Source: an uncultured Bacteroidales bacterium (GTDB taxonomy: Bacteria > Bacteroidota > Bacteroidia > Bacteroidales > Muribaculaceae). From it: 25,865 nt of DNA. The stretch covers positions 1-25,865 of the forward strand of contig CAJLWO010000041.1 in the NCBI GenBank assembly GCA_905210435.1, written 5' to 3'. The position numbers and the translations under genes are program-made. Below are positions 15,563 through 24,500 of this stretch, one piece after another; the stretch's first letter is position 1; every line of letters begins with the position of its first letter. Under the pieces are notes generated by a model. That model had not been told where the DNA came from, did no database searches, and saw nothing but the letters and a program-made list of their open reading frames with translations.

Positions 15563-17523
15563 CAACCGACGATAGCAAAACCCGTAAAGTGACTGCGCTG
15601 ACGCTGATAATGACGCTCGGCATAGTTTTCGGCGACATAGGTACGTCGCCCCTCTACGTCATGAAGACAATCCTTCATGTCAACCCGCACTTCGACGCCA
15701 ACTATGTGATAGGTGCCGTGTCATGCGTGATATGGACTCTTACATTACAGACCACACTGAAATATGTAGTCATTGCGCTGCGTGCCGACAACAAAGGCGA
15801 AGGGGGCATTCTCGCGCTCTTCTCGCTGCTGCGCCGGTGCAAGCCGCGCTGGCTCTACATAGCCGCCATAGTCGGAGCGAGCGCCCTGGTGGCCGACGGC
15901 GTCATAACCCCGGCCATCACCGTGACTACCGCAATCGAAGGGCTCAACACCTTCAGCGCGTCGGCTCCCGTAATACCCATCGTACTCGCCATCGTCACGT
16001 TCATATTCATCCTCCAGTATTTCGGGACAAAGACCATAGGCAACCTTTTCGGTCCCGTGATGCTCGCGTGGTTCCTGATGCTCGGTGTGCTTGGAGCGGT
16101 GGCGCTCACGTCATGTCCGGCGATACTCAAGGCGTTCAATCCCGTCTACGCCGTCAGGCTGCTTGTCGATTATCCGGGATGGTTTCTGGTGCTCGGCGCC
16201 GTGTTCCTGTGCACCACGGGAGCGGAGGCTCTCTATTCCGACCTCGGCCACTGCGGACGCCGCAACATATCCATCACATGGGGATTCGTCAAGATAATGC
16301 TCATACTCAACTACCTCGGGCAGGGAGCATGGATACTCTCGGGCACCGCCGATGTCGCGCTGTCGGTCAATCCGTTCTACGGCATAATGCCGCAATGGTT
16401 CACCGGCATAGGCATAGTCATGTCGACGCTTGCCGCCATCATCGCGAGCCAGGCGCTGCTAAGCGGTTCGTTCACACTGTTCAGCGAGGCTATCGGACTC
16501 GACTTCTTCCCGCGCGTACGCATCAAGTATCCCACCGATGTCAAAGGGCAGCTGTTCATCCCGATGGTCAATATCTTCCTCTATTTCGGCTGTATATTCA
16601 CGGTACTGATATTCCGTAGTTCGGCTCACATGGAGGCTGCCTACGGTCTTGCCATCACCATAACGATGCTCATGACGACGATGCTGCTTTGCGTATGGAT
16701 GCATATGCATAAGATACATATGTGGCTGATACTCGCGTTCGGCATTACGTTTTTCACGCTCGAGAGCGTATTTTTCATCGCCAACGCCACCAAATTCGTA
16801 CACGGCGGATGGTACACGGTGCTAATAGCGGGCTTCGTGTTCGCGGTGATGTACATCTGGCACAGAGCCGAGACGATACGCAACAAATTTGTCGACATGA
16901 GGAGTATGTCGTCAGTCATTCCCGTAATCAGGGACATCAAGGCTGACAAGGAGATACCGCTGTATGCCTCCAACGTGGTGTATCTGAGTCGTGCGGCCGA
17001 TGAAAGCGAGGTGGAGAGCAAACTCGTCTACTCGATTGTCAACAAGCATCCCAAGCGTGCCGACCACTACTGGCTCATACATATCGACGACACCGACCGT
17101 CCCGACACCCTCGAATATGACTACACCATACTCGTGCCAGACACCCTTTACCGCATAAACCTGCATCTGGGATTCAGGGTAAGGTCGCAGCTCAACGTAT
17201 ATTTCCGTCAGATAGTCGAGGATCTGCGTGACAAAGGCCTTGTCGATATAACCTCGACCTACGCTTCGCTGAGCCGGCACGGCATCCCGGGTAATTTCCG
17301 CTTTGTGATTTTGCGGCACCTGTTCTCGCCCGACAGCTCATGCAAAGGTTCCGACCGCGTCATGATGCGTCTGCATGCCCTCCTGCGCCGCATGGCGCTC
17401 CCCAAGGAAGCGGCACTCGGCCTCGACACCAGCAATGTCGATGTCGAAAACGTGCCCCTTATCATCAATACGCGTCCGTCGCAGCGCATCACCCTGCGCT
17501 CCGGGCAGGATACAACCGATTAG
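15559..17523 (+). CDS. kup: Kup/HAK-type potassium uptake transporter
   Basis: A 654-residue membrane protein importing K+, probably with H+. The hallmark GIVFGDIGTSPLYV (21-34) starts membrane segment 1. NKGEGGILALFSL and the TTGAEALYSDLGHCG segment are also signatures of the family. About 12 hydrophobic helices span residues 12-450, followed by a hydrophilic cytoplasmic tail of about 200 residues, as usual. ATG 15559 is chosen because it overlaps the upstream stop by 4 nt and begins the family-like N-terminus; the frame open from 15421 lies inside the previous gene. The next gene begins 25 nt later. Confidence 0.97.
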   Translation: MTTDDSKTRKVTALTLIMTLGIVFGDIGTSPLYVMKTILHVNPHFDANYVIGAVSCVIWTLTLQTTLKYVVIALRADNKGEGGILALFSLLRRCKPRWLYIAAIVGASALVADGVITPAITVTTAIEGLNTFSASAPVIPIVLAIVTFIFILQYFGTKTIGNLFGPVMLAWFLMLGVLGAVALTSCPAILKAFNPVYAVRLLVDYPGWFLVLGAVFLCTTGAEALYSDLGHCGRRNISITWGFVKIMLILNYLGQGAWILSGTADVALSVNPFYGIMPQWFTGIGIVMSTLAAIIASQALLSGSFTLFSEAIGLDFFPRVRIKYPTDVKGQLFIPMVNIFLYFGCIFTVLIFRSSAHMEAAYGLAITITMLMTTMLLCVWMHMHKIHMWLILAFGITFFTLESVFFIANATKFVHGGWYTVLIAGFVFAVMYIWHRAETIRNKFVDMRSMSSVIPVIRDIKADKEIPLYASNVVYLSRAADESEVESKLVYSIVNKHPKRADHYWLIHIDDTDRPDTLEYDYTILVPDTLYRINLHLGFRVRSQLNVYFRQIVEDLRDKGLVDITSTYASLSRHGIPGNFRFVILRHLFSPDSSCKGSDRVMMRLHALLRRMALPKEAALGLDTSNVDVENVPLIINTRPSQRITLRSGQDTTD

Positions 17524-17548
17524 ACAATATCAATAAAAAAATACAGCA

Positions 17549-18163
17549 ATGAAATCTCTCCGCATCTACACCGGAAACATCAACATGCGTTTCATCGATG
17601 AAGCCGTAGAGGCACTCGAAGACGGACGCCCGATTATCTATCCCACCGACACGCTCTATGCCATCGGCTGCGACGCGACCAACCAGCGCGCCATCGAGCA
17701 TGTGTGCCGCATCAAGGGAATAGACCCGCGGCGGCAGAATCTCGCCATCATGTGCGCCGACCTTAGCCAGGCCGCCCGCTTCGCCCGCATTGACAACCGC
17801 GCGTTCGACATCATGCGCCGCAACCTCCCCGGCCCGTTCACATTCATACTTCCACCCGCCACCACCTTGCCTAAGGCATTCAAAGGGCGCAAGGAGGTCG
17901 GCGTCCGCATCCCCGACGACGATGTGGCCCGCTGCCTCGCCGAATCCCTCGGCCGTCCGCTCCTTACCACCTCTATTATCACCGGCAGCAGCAACAGCGA
18001 CGACTACCACACAACGATGATGGAAATAGCCGACAGCTACAAATCCGACATCCCCCTCCTCATCGACTCCGGCGCTCGCGACTGCATCCCCTCCGCCATA
18101 ATCGACATAATGAACCCCGGCTCCCCCTCCATCCTCCGCCAAGGTCCCCGTCCATTGCAATAA
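17549..18163 (+). CDS. Sua5/YciO/YrdC family protein (threonylcarbamoyl-AMP synthase fold)
   Basis: A 204-residue cytoplasmic protein of the YrdC fold. GRPIIYPTDTLYAIGCDA (26-43) is the nucleotide-binding start, and RIKGIDPRRQNLAIMCADL (54-72) carries the basic K..R motif. LPGPFTFILP and VGVRIPDD are conserved, as is the C-terminal SAIIDIMNPGSPSILRQGP. Size and wording are closer to YciO than to the long Sua5 with its extra domain. YrdC makes L-threonylcarbamoyl-adenylate for tRNA t6A; whether this paralogue does so is not certain. It follows kup by 25 nt. Confidence 0.9.
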   Translation: MKSLRIYTGNINMRFIDEAVEALEDGRPIIYPTDTLYAIGCDATNQRAIEHVCRIKGIDPRRQNLAIMCADLSQAARFARIDNRAFDIMRRNLPGPFTFILPPATTLPKAFKGRKEVGVRIPDDDVARCLAESLGRPLLTTSIITGSSNSDDYHTTMMEIADSYKSDIPLLIDSGARDCIPSAIIDIMNPGSPSILRQGPRPLQ

Positions 18164-18208
18164 CTTTACTCTTTTTTCAAAAGACATATATCATAAAAAC
18201 AACGCATC

Positions 18209-18601
18209 ATGGAATATACACCTGAAAACATAAAGACATTAAAGCCGAATGAAATATTCGTTTTCGGCAGCAATCTTGCCGGAGCACATGGAGGAGGCGC
18301 CGCGAGAATCGCTCTCAGAAATTTTGGCGCAATATGGGGACAAGGAGTCGGATTGCAGGGACAATCATACGCTATACCGACAATGCAGGGAGGCACCGAG
18401 ACCATCAGACCCTACGTCGAGCAATTCATTGAATTTGCAGAAACCCGTCCAGACCTGAAATTTTACGTGACGCGTATCGGCTGCGGCATCGCCGGATTTT
18501 CACCCGCCGAAATCGCCCCGTTATTCAAAAACGCAACAGGCAAACCCAACATCGTCCTTCCCCGCGACTTCGTGCAAATAATTTCCCGTAAACCTGAATA
18601 A
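18209..18601 (+). CDS. A1S_2505-like small protein, possible macrodomain relative
   Basis: A 130-residue cytoplasmic protein resembling proteins annotated as A1S_2505 family 'phage non-structural protein'; function unknown. Visible motifs are FVFGSNLAGAHGGGAARIA (18-36), FGAIWGQGVGLQGQSYAIPT (39-58) and VTRIGCGIAGFSPAEIAPLF (87-106). The glycine-rich GGGAA, GxGLxGxxYAIPT and GCGIAGF loops are arranged as in ADP-ribose-binding macrodomains, which suggests, but does not prove, binding of a nucleotide-like ligand. It follows the YciO-like gene after 45 AT-rich nt and may have its own promoter. It is convergent with the zinc metallopeptidase gene. Confidence 0.75.
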   Translation: MEYTPENIKTLKPNEIFVFGSNLAGAHGGGAARIALRNFGAIWGQGVGLQGQSYAIPTMQGGTETIRPYVEQFIEFAETRPDLKFYVTRIGCGIAGFSPAEIAPLFKNATGKPNIVLPRDFVQIISRKPE

Positions 18602-18667
18602 TGGGTAATTCCCAATAACACCAAAGCAACAAACTACTATCAATCAACAGCCTAAATTCATAAAATA

Positions 18668-18717
18668 ATTGTTACAATAATCATTTTGCGCAAACAATCA
18701 TTGTAATAATCATTTTG
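18668..18717. repeat. AT-rich direct and inverted repeat cluster in a convergent spacer
   Basis: AATAATCATTTTG occurs twice (18676-18688 and 18705-18717), 29 nt apart. Between and around them lie ATTGT-T-ACAAT (18668-18678), TTTG-CG-CAAA (18684-18693) and ACAAT-C-ATTGT (18694-18704). Such an arrangement suggests an operator-like or structural site. Both flanking genes run toward it, so it is not an obvious promoter. Confidence 0.5.
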
Positions 18718-18767
18718 TATATTAGTCGAATCATTGCCAGGTCCCGGATATATTGTCCCGTGGAGAT

Positions 18768-19637
18768 TCAGAGGCGGGAGTAGGCGGGGGTGAAGGTGTC
18801 GCCGGCTGTGGAGAGGCCGGTGTCGAAGCCGCGTTTGAACCAGCGGACGCGCTGTTCGGAGCGGCCGTGGTTGAAGCTTTCGGGCATTTCACGGCCGTAG
18901 GCTTTGCGCTGGAGGTAGTCGTCGCCTATTTTGGATGCTACGTCGAGCGCCACTTCAAGGTCGCCGGGTTCGAGCGAGCCGAACATGGCATTATCGTGGT
19001 AGGCCCATACGCCGGCATAGTAGTCGGCCTGCAGCTCCAGACGCACACTGATTTTGTTGGCTTCGGTCTCCGAAAGACGCGCCATCTGATTATGCGCGTC
19101 ATCGAGAGTGCCGAGCAGATACTGCACGTGGTGCCCTACTTCGTGGGCTATGACATAGGCGTAGGCGAAATCGCCGCCGCCACCGATTGTCGACTGCATG
19201 TCGCGGAAGAAATCCAGATCTATATAGACTGTCCGGTCGGCCGAACAGTAGAATGGGCCGGTCTGCGCGGTACCCTGACCGCAACCTGTCTGCACGGCGT
19301 CCTTGTAGATGACAAGTTTCGGCTCGCGGTATTCACCCCAGCCATTCTTGCGGAATTCCTCGCGCCACACGTCCTCGGTGCCGGCAAATACTTTCGACGA
19401 CAGGTCGAAGAGATATGCGTCGGTCTCATCCTCTACGTATTCGGGGTATGAACCTCCGCCACCCAGACCCTGCGAAGCAGCATTGCTTATGGCGGTACCT
19501 ATGTCGCCGCCGCTCATCAGTGTGATTATCACTGCCACAATGGCACCGACGATACCGCCGCCGGCCGCGATTGATTTTCCCGACACACGGCGCCGGTCGT
19601 CTACGTTGTCGCTTCTGCGTCGGCCGTCAAGTCTCAT
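18768..19637 (-). CDS. Neutral zinc metallopeptidase (YpfJ-like)
   Basis: A 289-residue membrane-anchored peptidase of the putative neutral zinc metallopeptidase family (E. coli YpfJ type). The basic N-terminus (MRLDGRRRSDN) is typical. One membrane helix lies at about 22-42 (SIAAGGGIVGAIVAVIITL), with a Gly-rich linker after it. CGQGTAQTGPFYCSADRTVY (119-138) and the zinc motif HEVGH (165-169) with its preceding AYVIA match the family. SETEANKISVRLELQADYYAG (about 188-208) holds the likely third zinc ligand. The catalytic part should lie on the periplasmic side, with a short basic cytoplasmic tail. The substrate is unknown. It is last of three peptidase genes on the minus strand. Confidence 0.93.
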   Translation of the reverse strand: MRLDGRRRSDNVDDRRRVSGKSIAAGGGIVGAIVAVIITLMSGGDIGTAISNAASQGLGGGGSYPEYVEDETDAYLFDLSSKVFAGTEDVWREEFRKNGWGEYREPKLVIYKDAVQTGCGQGTAQTGPFYCSADRTVYIDLDFFRDMQSTIGGGGDFAYAYVIAHEVGHHVQYLLGTLDDAHNQMARLSETEANKISVRLELQADYYAGVWAYHDNAMFGSLEPGDLEVALDVASKIGDDYLQRKAYGREMPESFNHGRSEQRVRWFKRGFDTGLSTAGDTFTPAYSRL

Positions 19638-19710
19638 AATTCCGTAGTTTTATAGTAAATTTTATTTTTAATTTCCTATGGTATCACACAACGAATATTG
19701 ATTGCTTTGC

Positions 19711-19735
19711 GGCTGCACCGGGGTGCAGCCCTACA
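19711..19735. repeat. Short palindrome with TGTAGGG tag
   Basis: GGCTGCACC (19711-19719) and GGTGCAGCC (19722-19730) form a 9-bp stem with a 2-nt loop, followed by CTACA. Read on the minus strand it begins TGTAGGG, like the ends of the element at 5054-5478. It sits between the C69 and zinc peptidase genes and could act as a 3'-end hairpin of the C69 message. Confidence 0.65.
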
Positions 19736-19766
19736 TCCTAACCTCTCAATCTCTGCAACACGGGCT

Positions 19767-21398
19767 TTACTTATAGTCGATTTCTTTCACTTTGAGGCGC
19801 TCGCCGGCATCCTTCACGATTGAACGGTAGTAGCGTTCGTCGTAGCCGGGGAACGAGGGATAGGCCGGCATGCCGTATTCATTGCGCTTGAACTTGCCGT
19901 TTTCCTCATTCTTCACATTGCCGTCCATATATTTAACAAACAAATAGTCGCCAAGTTCTTTGTAGCGGTCGGTAGCTTTCTTGGCCCAGATGTCGGCGAG
20001 GTTCTGAAGCAGTTCCTTAGCGTCCTCTGTCTCAAAATAGGGCACCTGGTCGATAGCCACATTCACATCTACGACGATGGCGTCCTCAAGTTCCGACTGC
20101 ACTTTGCGGATGTCGGGTATCATCTGCGAGTAGCGGTTGTAGGCCTGATTGGCCACATAGTTGTTGACCCAGAAATTGGAAGTCCACGACAGAGTGTTCA
20201 TGTCGCCGTTGCCTACTGCCACTTCGTGGGGGGCATGGTCGACCGAGCAGAATATCGGGAGATAGACGCAGGTGTTGGCATCGTCGGTACCAAACCACAG
20301 CAATCCCTTCATGTAGTCGGGCAGATGGCCGCGCATCTGGGCCACGAAAGAGAAACCGGTCTGCTGCGTGGCGATGGCGCGTTCGTTGGTGTATTCCACC
20401 GAGTCGACCTCAAACGTCATCGGACGCCAGCGGTAGGGCACGTGGTACGGACCGGCACCTATGTCATGCGTCATATCGTAGGGCGTGCCCTCGAAGTGGT
20501 CGCGCATCATCGCTTTCATATCGGCGGCGGTAACGGTGGTACGTGGTTTGACCCAAAGCGGGAGAGGCTCACCCTCGGCACGGTCAATCCAGGGGAGATA
20601 CTTGTCCATGCCGTCGGCGTGACGGTTGAAGAATGCCCACACGCGGGCATCGCAGCCGCGGAGTGCGCCGAAATCGGTGACGGCGTAGGCTTTCGAGAAG
20701 TCAAATTCCTCATCCTTGCCTTTGAAATAGCCCTGCTTGCGGGCAAACGAAATCACATCCTTGCTGTAAAGGGTCTCGGGGTCGTCGAGGGGAAAGGTAT
20801 GGATACGCGCATGGTTGGCGTGGCCGGAGATATACCCGTCGGGCACACGGCGTGCCACCCATACGGCGCCTTTGTCCTTGGCTCCCTTGCCTATCATCTC
20901 CATAATCCATACCTCGTCGGGGTCGGCAATCGAGAATGATTCGCCTTCGCTCGCATAGCCGTATTTATCAACAAGGTCGGTCATTATCTTCACAGCCTCG
21001 CGTGCGGTTTTGGCGCGCTGCAGGGTGATGTATATGAGCGAGCCGTAGTCGATAATGCCGCTTCCGGCAAGCTCGTGACGGCCGCCCCAGGTGCTTTCGG
21101 CAATAGTGAGGCCGTGCTCGTTCATGTTGCCGATGGTGGCGTAGGTATGTTCCACCTCGGGAATTTCTCCGAGCGGTTTAGCCGTGTCCCATTCCACCAC
21201 TTTGCGCATTGCACCTTTGGGGTGGTCGGCTGCAGGCTGGTTGTAGAGTTCGCCGTAGAGGCTGTGGGAGTCGGCGGCGTAGGTTATGAACACACTTTTA
21301 TCCTCGCCGGCGCCTTTTGCCACGATAAGGCTCGTGCATGCCAGGGCGGGGACGGTCGCTGCTATCGCAGCGGTAAGTATAGCTGTAAGTCTTTTCAT
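19767..21398 (-). CDS. C69 family dipeptidase (exported Ntn hydrolase)
   Basis: A 543-residue peptidase of family C69 (PepD-like). The signal peptide (1-20, MKRLTAILTA...VPALA) ends directly before Cys21, the N-terminal nucleophile, in CTSLIVAKGA. Further conserved segments include TYAADSHS, HTYATIGNMNEHGLTIAEST, FSIADPDEVWIMEMIG and GYISGHANHARIHTF. WVARRVPDG and the late EVAVGNGDMNTLSW also fit. Length is typical of Bacteroidota members, longer than the about 470 residues of Lactobacillus PepD. It probably cleaves dipeptides in the periplasm. The upstream S41 gene ends 163 nt before it, with a 9-nt repeat between. Confidence 0.93.
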   Translation of the reverse strand: MKRLTAILTAAIAATVPALACTSLIVAKGAGEDKSVFITYAADSHSLYGELYNQPAADHPKGAMRKVVEWDTAKPLGEIPEVEHTYATIGNMNEHGLTIAESTWGGRHELAGSGIIDYGSLIYITLQRAKTAREAVKIMTDLVDKYGYASEGESFSIADPDEVWIMEMIGKGAKDKGAVWVARRVPDGYISGHANHARIHTFPLDDPETLYSKDVISFARKQGYFKGKDEEFDFSKAYAVTDFGALRGCDARVWAFFNRHADGMDKYLPWIDRAEGEPLPLWVKPRTTVTAADMKAMMRDHFEGTPYDMTHDIGAGPYHVPYRWRPMTFEVDSVEYTNERAIATQQTGFSFVAQMRGHLPDYMKGLLWFGTDDANTCVYLPIFCSVDHAPHEVAVGNGDMNTLSWTSNFWVNNYVANQAYNRYSQMIPDIRKVQSELEDAIVVDVNVAIDQVPYFETEDAKELLQNLADIWAKKATDRYKELGDYLFVKYMDGNVKNEENGKFKRNEYGMPAYPSFPGYDERYYRSIVKDAGERLKVKEIDYK

Positions 21399-21425
21399 CG
21401 ATTGATTGTTTTTTTGGGAGAGTTA

Positions 21426-21510
21426 TCGGAGAACTCCGAGGACTCCGAGAGCTCCGATAAATCGGACCGTTCAGACAGGTCGGACGAGTCGGACATGTCT
21501 GACCGGTCGG
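21426..21510. repeat. Nine-nucleotide periodic repeat (TCnGAn-nnn)
   Basis: Nine consecutive 9-nt units begin TCGGAG, TCCGAG, TCCGAG, TCCGAT, TCGGAC, TCAGAC, TCGGAC, TCGGAC and TCTGAC, each followed by three variable bases, and a partial tenth ends at 21510. Left units carry TCCGA and right units TCGGA, so they can pair; TCCGA-TAAA-TCGGA is the central hairpin and TCAGACA (21471-21477)/TGTCTGA (21496-21502) an outer one. The spacer is between two minus-strand genes. The plus frame would read Ser-Asp/Glu-x, but it is not part of a recognisable protein. Confidence 0.8.
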
Positions 21511-21539
21511 CAATTATGAATTATGTTATCGCTTTAGCG

Positions 21540-21552
21540 CTTGCGTAGCAAG
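21540..21552 (-). terminator. Small hairpin after the S41 peptidase gene
   Basis: CTTGC-GTA-GCAAG is a perfect 5-bp stem with a 3-nt loop, 9 nt beyond the S41 stop codon. No T-run follows on the minus strand, so termination is uncertain and read-through into the C69 gene is plausible. Confidence 0.25.
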
Positions 21553-21561
21553 AATTGTGAA

Positions 21562-24500
21562 TTATTTAAGTTGCTCGAGGAGGTGTGCTACGGCACCTTC
21601 GAGCTGGGCGTCCTTGCCGCGGTCGAGGTCGCCGGGATTGTTGTAGATGAGCACGTCGGGGTCAAGCTGCTTGTTCTCGAGGGTGGTCTTGCCGTAGAGT
21701 TTGTTGGTGACCTGCGGAATACCGAATATCAGCGACGGGTCAATCTGGGTTTCCCACCACACGGCAGTCATGGTGCCGGGTATGGGCGAGCCGACGACAT
21801 CGCCGATGCCGAGAGCCTTGTACGCCTCCGGAGTACCCGAAGCGTCGGAATAGTTGCCCTCGTTGACAAGCATTACCGACGGCTTGTTCCACTGCGCCCA
21901 AGGCTCGGAACCTACGTAGCGTCCGCGCGGCACATACTGCATGTATTCCTTGCCCGACAAAAGTATGAGCAGGTCGTTGTGGAGCCAGCCTCCGCCGTTG
22001 AAACGGGTGTCGACCACCACGCCCTCACGGTTGCGGTAACGGCCGAGGAGGTCCTGGTACACGCGGCGATAGCTCTCGGAATCCATGCCTTCCACATGGA
22101 CGTAGGCCAGACGGCCGCCCGACAGTGAGTCGACGAGCGCCTGATTGTGCTCCACCCAACGCTCATAGAGCAGGTCGGATATATTGCCCTGCGATGTGGC
22201 CTTCACCTCCACGCGGCGTACGGCGGAACCGTCGGCCGGCTTGATGTCGAGCTTCACTTTCTTGCCTGTTTTTCCATCGAGCAGCGGATAATAGTCGTCG
22301 CCCGCTTTTACCTCGACGCCGTCGATGGCCATGATGATGTCGCCCTTGCCTATATTGGCCTGACGCGTGGAGAGCGGACCGCGAGCTATCACTTCGGCCA
22401 CTTTAAGTCCGTCGCCGTCGTAGCTCTCGTCGAAGAATGCGCCGAGCGACGCCGTCGACAGAGCCGGACCGTTGCCGTTATAGCGTCCGCCGGTGTGCGA
22501 TGCATTGAGTTCGCCGAGGATTTCGCTCATGAGGGTAGCGAAATCGCGGTTGTTGCCGATATACGGGAGGAACTTGCGGTAGTCCTCGCCGTAGCCGCGC
22601 CAATCGACGCCGTGGAGATTTTCATCGTAGAATTTTGCCTCAACCTGACTGAGCATGTGGTCGAAGATGTATTCGCGTTCGGCCGAGGGTGTACGCGTAT
22701 ATAGCGCGCTGAATTCAATATCCTCCTTCGAGCCGTCGGACAGTGACAGTTTGCTCAGACCCGTTCCCGAGATTATGAAAAGGTTTTCCCCTTCCTTGTC
22801 GGGCACGAAACCGCCGCTTACATCGGAGGCGAACATCGAGGTCTCCCCTTTCTTGAGGTCTTTTTTCATAAGATTGGCCTTACCGTCGGGAGCGCTTACG
22901 GTATAATACAGGTTGTTGCCCTTCTTGTCAAGATAATAGTCGCCGATAAATCCGGAGTTGGAAGTAAGGCGGCGCGTGCGGTAACGGCGGTTGTCGAGGT
23001 CAAACACGAGCGGCTTGACGGCATCGTCGGCCTCATCCACATCCTTGTCCCCTTTCTTCTTTTTCTTTTTATCCTTTTTCTTCTTGTCGGCGGAGTCATC
23101 CTTTGCCGTTTCGTCATCTTTCGCATTTTCCTCGGCCAGTTCAGCCTCCTCCTTGGTGCGGTTGAGTATGTCCCAGCCTTCGCCGTCGAGCATCATCAGC
23201 AGGATGTCGGTCTGTTCGCCCCACGATGCCTGGTTCTTGTAGCCGTAGCGGCCCGACTCGTATGTGAAGCCCTTGCCGTCGAGCGCCCAGCGGGGATTGC
23301 TCTCGGCATATCCGCTCTCGGTCAGGTCGACCACCTTCGAGCCATCGGCGCTCACGAGGGCTATATCGGAATTGTTCCATCCGCCTTCGCCGATATACGA
23401 GGCGAGAAGCCAGCGCGAATCGGGACTCCAGCGGAAACCGACATCGCCGTCGGCATACGAATAGTTCCACTTGCCGTCGAGCGCCGTAACCGTTTCCTTA
23501 GTCTTGAGGTCGATGACGCGTATCGCGGTACGGTCCTCAAGGAAAGCCACCTTCTTGCCGTCGGGGCTGAATTCGGGCTGCTGCGCGGTTGTGGCGCAAC
23601 TGTAGAGCGGCTCCTCCACTATCTCGTCGGCGTAGGTGAACAGTTTGTCCTTGTCACCCTTGATTTTGGCTGTAAAGAGCTGCCACTTGCCGTCGCGCTC
23701 GCTGTCGTAGACGAGGGTCTTGCCGTCGGGAGAGAAACTGATGCAGCGTTCCTGCCCCGGAGTGTCGGTGATGCGGCGGGTGGTCTTGTATTTGGTCGAA
23801 GTCACATACACGTCGCCGCGTATGATGAAAGCCACCTCCTTACCGTCGGGCGACACATCGAGAGCTGTAGCTCCCGAGCCGGTGAAATATTTCACATTGT
23901 CGGCGTCATAAAGGTCGGTAGCGATATTTACCTCGACCTTACGCGGCTGCTCGCCGGGACGCAGCGTGTAGAGCTCGCCGTTCCATGAGTAAGCGAGAAT
24001 TTTGCCTGCGGCATCGGCCGAGAGGGAGCGCACGGGATGGCGTTCGTAATCGGTCAGACGGCGGCGTCCCGTTCCGTCGACATTGCGGGTGTAGATATTG
24101 AGGGTGTTGTTGTCCTCCTCGCTGACGTAGTAGAACTGCTCCCCTTCGCCCCATACGGGGTCGATGTCGTGGCCGTTGAACGATGTCAGACGCGTGAATT
24201 TGCCGTCGCGCACGAGCCATATGTCGCCTGTGCCCGACGAGCGCTCATGCTTGCGGAGAGGGTCTTCGTAGCCCTTGCGGTCACGGTAGAGGATGTCGCC
24301 GCGTGAATTGACGCTCATGGCGAGCGTAGGCACCGACATGAGCAGTTTCGGACGTCCGCCGCGGGTCGACACCGTATAGGTCTGGTTCTGGAAACTGCCG
24401 GTAGCCGCTTCGACCCCGGGCATCAGTCGGGTATCGAAAACTATCGTCGAATCGTTGAGAAACGCGCGCGGAGTCTCGGTGCCGCTGTTGGTGGTGAGAC

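Noticed and set aside
18602..18614. Intrinsic terminator after the A1S_2505-like gene
   Set aside because: TGGG-taatt-CCCA is only a 4-bp stem and no T-run follows.
21426..21510. CRISPR array
   Set aside because: Repeat units are only 9 nt, without unique spacers, and there are no cas genes.
21075..21548. Plus-strand frame with a Ser-Asp/Glu-rich end
   Set aside because: It is antisense to the C69 gene, and the Ser-Asp pattern is only the translation of the 9-nt repeat.
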